Shown here piece after piece: positions 60,570-64,000 of a stretch of DNA of 64,000 bases (position 1 is its first letter; each line of letters starts with the position of its first letter). This DNA is from Protea cynaroides. Lineage: Eukaryota > Streptophyta > Magnoliopsida > Proteales > Proteaceae. Both the position numbers and the translations under genes were made by a program. Below the pieces are notes generated by a model. That model was not told the DNA's origin. It ran no database searches and was given only the letters and a program-made list of their open reading frames with translations. The stretch is from NCBI GenBank assembly GCA_028583415.1, contig CM053267.1, positions 28,506,902 to 28,570,901 of the forward strand, written 5' to 3'.

Positions 60570-60690
60570 ATGGAGAAGCCTAGTAAGCAAGTGCTTCTCT
60601 TCTTCAGCGTGGAGTCTGAAGACCTTGCTCGGAAAATCACTGCTCAATCCGATTGTATCCAACATCAGTCCATAAATTGGAGGTTTTTTC
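60570..60690 (+). pseudogene. Captured gene fragment in the MULE-like element
   Basis: ATG at 60,570 opens MEKPSKQVLLFFSVESEDLA and runs to QHQSINW, then a good donor (TTGGAG|GTTTTT) follows at about 60,682. This is what a copied first coding exon would look like. A second piece, WILPLIGGAAAVPYSYGRV-like, lies just upstream at about 60,382-60,475 and also ends near a donor. I do not recognise the parental genes. No downstream exons are present. Confidence 0.45.
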
Positions 60691-60977
60691 TCTGGTCTCT
60701 TATCTCAATTTCTTCCAAGAACTTCGTTTGTATTTGCTTTCTTTATGAATATATCTTTCAATAATCCTTTTTTTCTTTTATTTTTTTATGAATAATTAAA
60801 AATAAAAACCCTTTTCTTTTTCTTGGTGGGTCTTGTAACATGAGCTGTTTGATACTCACGGTTTAATTTTTTTTTCAATGTAGAGGAGGTGGGTTTAATT
60901 TGCATTGGTCTTTTATGGAAATTCTCATTTTTCATTTTTCCTTTTTTTGGGGGAACGGGGAGTAGTCTCTTTTTGTT

Positions 60978-61219
60978 GGATCCGCATCGTCTCCTCCCAA
61001 TGGTTTGGGAGGACAATGACAATTTATCCCGGATGGTTGTCACGTGGCTCTCGGTGAATCCGAGACCCACATCCGAGTCGACACCCAGCCGACAAGCTAA
61101 GCCGACAAAAGGTGTCGGCTCAGACGTGGGTCTCGGATTCATCGAGAGCCACGTGGCAACCATCCGAGATAGGTTGCCACTGTCCTCCCAGAACCATTGG
61201 GAGGAGACGATGTAAATCC
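60978..61219. mobile_element. Palindromic MITE-like element, copy 3
   Basis: 242 bp, ends GGATCCGCATCGTCTCCTCC and its approximate complement. CACGTGGCTCTCGGTGAATC appears inverted in the other arm. Same family as 11,105 and 12,959. Confidence 0.85.
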
Positions 61220-61671
61220 CTTTTTGTTACGCTGTGCGCTGTGCGTTGTTAATGTTTCTGGTTATCAGCTTTGAAGGGAGAACCCGAAGGAGAAGTTAGA
61301 GGAAAGGAAAGAAAGGGGATTAGGGGAATAACTTTACTTACTAATTAGTCGGTGGCTGGAAAACCGATTCAGCCGCTGGTAATTAAGAATTGGAGTTCAA
61401 CAATGGCAGTGGCAGGCTTTTTCTTCGTAGAGGAGAAGAGTTCTTCGCAGAAGAGAAGAGTCCAACCTTAGGTATTGGGATGTTTATAAAACAAAAATGT
61501 GAAGGATTATATTAGTCATTTTACTAGCTTTTAAAAATTTTCAATTAAAAACAAAAAGGATAAAAATGTCTGTCTCCTCCGTCAGTTACTTGGGTGTAGT
61601 TGATATTTTTTTAAAGGTGTGGGTGATTGATGATGTTTCAAAACTATTTTGGATGGTAGCTGAAATTTTTT

Positions 61672-62806
61672 CAAATAAAAAAGGGAGGAATTGAATATCA
61701 GATCAGGATCAGTCACTATTAAAACCAATAGAATCGACCAATCAGATACCAAAACCTTGAACCATGGTCAAGATAACCCAGAAAAGGTGACAATGTTCAA
61801 GAATGACTCTAGTTTACAAATTTTAGCTTCTGGTAAGGGAGAAACTTGGATGGGTAAGTAATAAAGAGAGGAGACCTACAGTAGTGGTGGTGGTTGTGGG
61901 GTTGAGAGCAGCCATGTATGTGGAATGCATAGGATCGAGCGCTGATACCATGTTAATTCAGGAAATCTCTGAGATTGTTGTCGTATTCGTTCAATCTGAA
62001 TGAACAAATAAATATGCAAAATAATGGCAAGAATTTCTCCAATGATCATGGTGACAGATTAAAGATCTCTTTCAGTTACAATCTTTTTTTCTTTTTTTTA
62101 AGTTACTTTTCAGTTACAATCTGTAGGTAGGTAGAAGATATACAAGTGGTAGATATAGGACAGAGAGATGGTAAGAAGGATATATGCAATATCTACACAA
62201 ATATTGAGGTTATACAGGTGGTAGAGATGGGACAGAGATGGTAAGAAAGTGAATGCTCACTAGTTCAACTATTTTATCTACCTATGCCAAATTGAAGCTG
62301 CTAGAGTAGGCAAATATGGTAGTGATTAGCAGTTGCAGATATTAGAAGTTTGCTGTCTTCATGTCAAGATCCCATAGGTGATTTGCTAAAACAAAGCACA
62401 ACTCCATGGAGAATATAGTTGGGTGTCATATTCCCCTGCCAATGTGTTTTTTCAATGGATAGAGCATATCATTGAAGGAGCAGGAAATAATCATCAGTCA
62501 ACTGTTAGATTAATAGCAACTTGGTGGAAAGATCCAATAAAAATTCTATAAGATTTTAAATGTCAAGTAACAATGTGCTGTGAAATATACAACTCTTTGA
62601 TTTGAGATTTTAAATTCCATCACAAGACTTGTACAATGAAAATGAAAATTACTTTTATTAACCCTAATTATTTCATTCAGATGATTTCCTCCTGCTTAAT
62701 GCTTAAGAAGCCTGAGGTTACAGCAATATAATGGAGCTTGACAATTGACATCCAACAAGCAGTTGGTGACCTCTCAAATGGTTCATGCAGATTAATGGTA
62801 GTTCCC
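61672..62806. other. Intergenic, downstream of the tyrosine aminotransferase gene
   Basis: No gene recognised. It likely contains the 3' UTR of the aminotransferase near 62,600-62,806. Short repeats around ACAGGTGGTAGA (62,140-62,230) occur twice. Confidence 0.5.
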
Positions 62807-63536
62807 TTACTTTTGCTTGGAATGCCTCTGGCAAAAATATTTTATTCTCCCCAAGGCATCTTCAAGAGAACATGGATCAATAGCAAAGGTGATGCGGAGC
62901 CAGTTTTTCAATCCCACCACCACACCTGCAGCAACAAATGTCATTTTAATCCATTATCCACCAATAATGTTCCGTATATCATACATCTGAGATCATAATT
63001 AGTCAGATGTGTAGTGTAAGTTCATAAAACCAATACGCATGCATGGCTTATGCAGGAAATCCATTTTCTTTTCAAGAAATAAAAACCATGGAAACTCTAC
63101 GAAGGAGTTAAATTCCAGAAGACTAACGGTTTGATTAGTACATGATCAGCTAATTCCAATATTTTTGGACTCCACAGCTCTGTTTTTAATTTTCTCCCTC
63201 ACCTGGAAGAACAATCACGGATTCTTCTTTGGCCAACTTGAAGCAGAAGTCCATATCATCTCTAATGTCTTTTAGAAGTTCCAGATTCAGTTTTACCTGT
63301 ATTGAAAAAGATTAGCAAGAATATCTCTAGCACCTACTTGATTCCAAATGCAGAGAATACCATTTTCCCAAGTTTCTTACCATTACAAACATGGATCCCT
63401 CTGCTTCATGAGGACAAGTAATGCAATCAATCTCCTTTAGCCTCTGATCACAAATATCTGAAGTGTGCCTTAACATATTTATGATCTTCTGAAAAAAATC
63501 TTCTTTCGTTTTAGTAAGGATCTGAGGAAGTGCCGC
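62807..63536 (-). CDS. TAT: Tyrosine aminotransferase family, last three exons (partial gene)
   Basis: Reverse-strand exons 63536-63381, 63296-63203 and 62925-62807, GT-AG bounded and in phase, giving 122 codons plus stop. The sequence AALPQILTKTKEDFF, CDQRLKEIDCITCPHEAEGS and MFVMVKLNLELLKD is typical of plant tyrosine aminotransferases and their close relatives. It continues with FKLAKEESVIVLPG, GLKNWLRITFAIDPC (whose Arg binds the substrate carboxylate) and CQRHSKQK. These PLP fold-type I enzymes convert tyrosine to 4-hydroxyphenylpyruvate, feeding tocopherol and benzylisoquinoline pathways. Upstream exons with the PLP lysine lie beyond 64,000. A related nicotianamine aminotransferase-like function cannot be excluded from this part alone. 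Confidence 0.88.
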
Positions 63537-64000
63537 CTGTACATTAAACATTTTGTCAGCAAGCATTAAAGCAAGGAAGACAAGTATATGGTTCTGTAAA
63601 TAATTATATTTGAACAATGAATTACGTGCAAAAGTAAAGATTTAGAAGTGAGCTTCAAATATTAGATGTGAACTAGGAAAAACATAGATACACTTTTGAT
63701 TCCACACATCACCACCCCACAAAAAAATAAATAAATAAATAAAATAAAATAAAAAATATTGGGGATTGTGTAACTTATGTTTGTAAACACTAATTAAAAT
63801 CTCTTGAGATATTAACTGACCAAAAATTAATATCCATGACAAAAAAAAATGCAATGAAATAGCATTTAAATTACATAAATTGATTGAACAAAGCTTAGAG
63901 GAAAAGCATAGAACGCCATCAATTGTCGGGGATCTTCTATTATTTGGGATTAGAATGGGATCCAGATAAGTTAAGCTGAGCCTATCTATGCATCCTTTAT
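63537..64000. other. Intron of the tyrosine aminotransferase gene (to window end)
   Basis: The exon at 63,536 begins with an acceptor, so this AT-rich stretch should be intron. No earlier aminotransferase exon is visible up to position 64,000. Confidence 0.6.

Larger units (their letters stand above)
60005..61671. mobile_element. Main body of the MULE-like element (probable Pack-type)
   Basis: From 60,005 the sequence continues the inverted end begun at 23,455 (CAAAATAGTTTTGAAACATC). The right end at 61,575-61,671 is its inverted match, giving terminal repeats near 95 bases. The inside contains gene-derived sequence (60,225-60,770) and a 243-bp palindrome (60,978-61,219). No transposase is present. 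An exact target-site duplication was not established because both flanks are A-rich. Assignment to the Mutator class is inference from repeat length and gene capture. Confidence 0.6.

Overview
This is nuclear DNA from a flowering plant, most likely a dicot with a repeat-rich genome; the species cannot be named from the sequence. The evidence is GT-AG spliced genes of plant-specific families (Di19, a reticulon-like RTNLB protein, a plastid-type D-amino-acid/ADC-lyase-like transaminase, tyrosine aminotransferase), plant-type LINE, Ty3 and Copia retroelements, (GA)n and (TA)n microsatellites, and AT-rich introns. I rebuilt gene models by joining exons at splice sites. For the three complete genes every junction keeps phase: Di19 232 codons, RTNLB 429, DAAT-like 346.

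Layout. 1-10,675: a Di19 zinc-finger gene (+) with five exons. Its 6.7-kb last intron holds two degenerate LINEs in opposite orientation and a probable solo LTR. 10,676-13,651: intergenic, with two copies of a strongly palindromic ~245-bp element. 13,652-15,651: an eight-exon reticulon gene (-). 15,652-18,277: intergenic, no gene recognised. 18,278-22,626: a five-exon class-IV PLP transaminase gene (-) with a (GA)n tract beside its start. 62,807-64,000: the last three exons of a tyrosine aminotransferase gene (-) that continues past the window edge.

Between about 23,455 and 61,671 lies a nested transposon stack whose borders can mostly be set by target-site duplications (TSDs). (1) A ~1.7-kb MULE-like element with ~95-bp inverted ends and a captured gene exon was split by (2) a Tat-lineage Ty3 element 'A' (23,474-59,999, TSD CCACC). 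A carries an antisense ORF between pol and its 3' LTR. (3a) A solo LTR of family 'B' (28,391-30,707, inverted, TSD TCTCA) sits in A's RNase H region. (3b) A Tekay-like chromovirus 'D' (35,480-51,979, TSD CATGG/TATGG) sits in A's antisense ORF. (4) A nearly complete B element (36,578-47,824) lies in D's 5' LTR, and a deletion fuses its truncated 3' LTR to D's integrase. (3c) A 5.3-kb non-coding element 'E' (54,433-59,720, TSD CTCTC) sits in A's 3' LTR, and (4') a Copia solo LTR (55,644-56,370, TSD CATTT) sits in E. All pol genes are broken by stops and frameshifts.

The most unusual signal is inside the B and D LTRs. Each behaves like a small gene: TATA box, leader exon with donor, a short middle exon, then a third exon with an open frame of exactly 43 codons in all four copies. 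These share the pattern DAGYTV-[DE]-D-...-HD[SA]SCEC and end in a cysteine-rich tail, despite many synonymous differences. The frame follows a conserved splice acceptor and a conserved palindromic block. The same LTRs carry family-specific clusters of short motifs (GGGTCGA in B, ACCGGT in D) in equivalent places. The GGGTCGA array also lies upstream of an antisense gene inside B. I know of no description of such an LTR-resident peptide gene.
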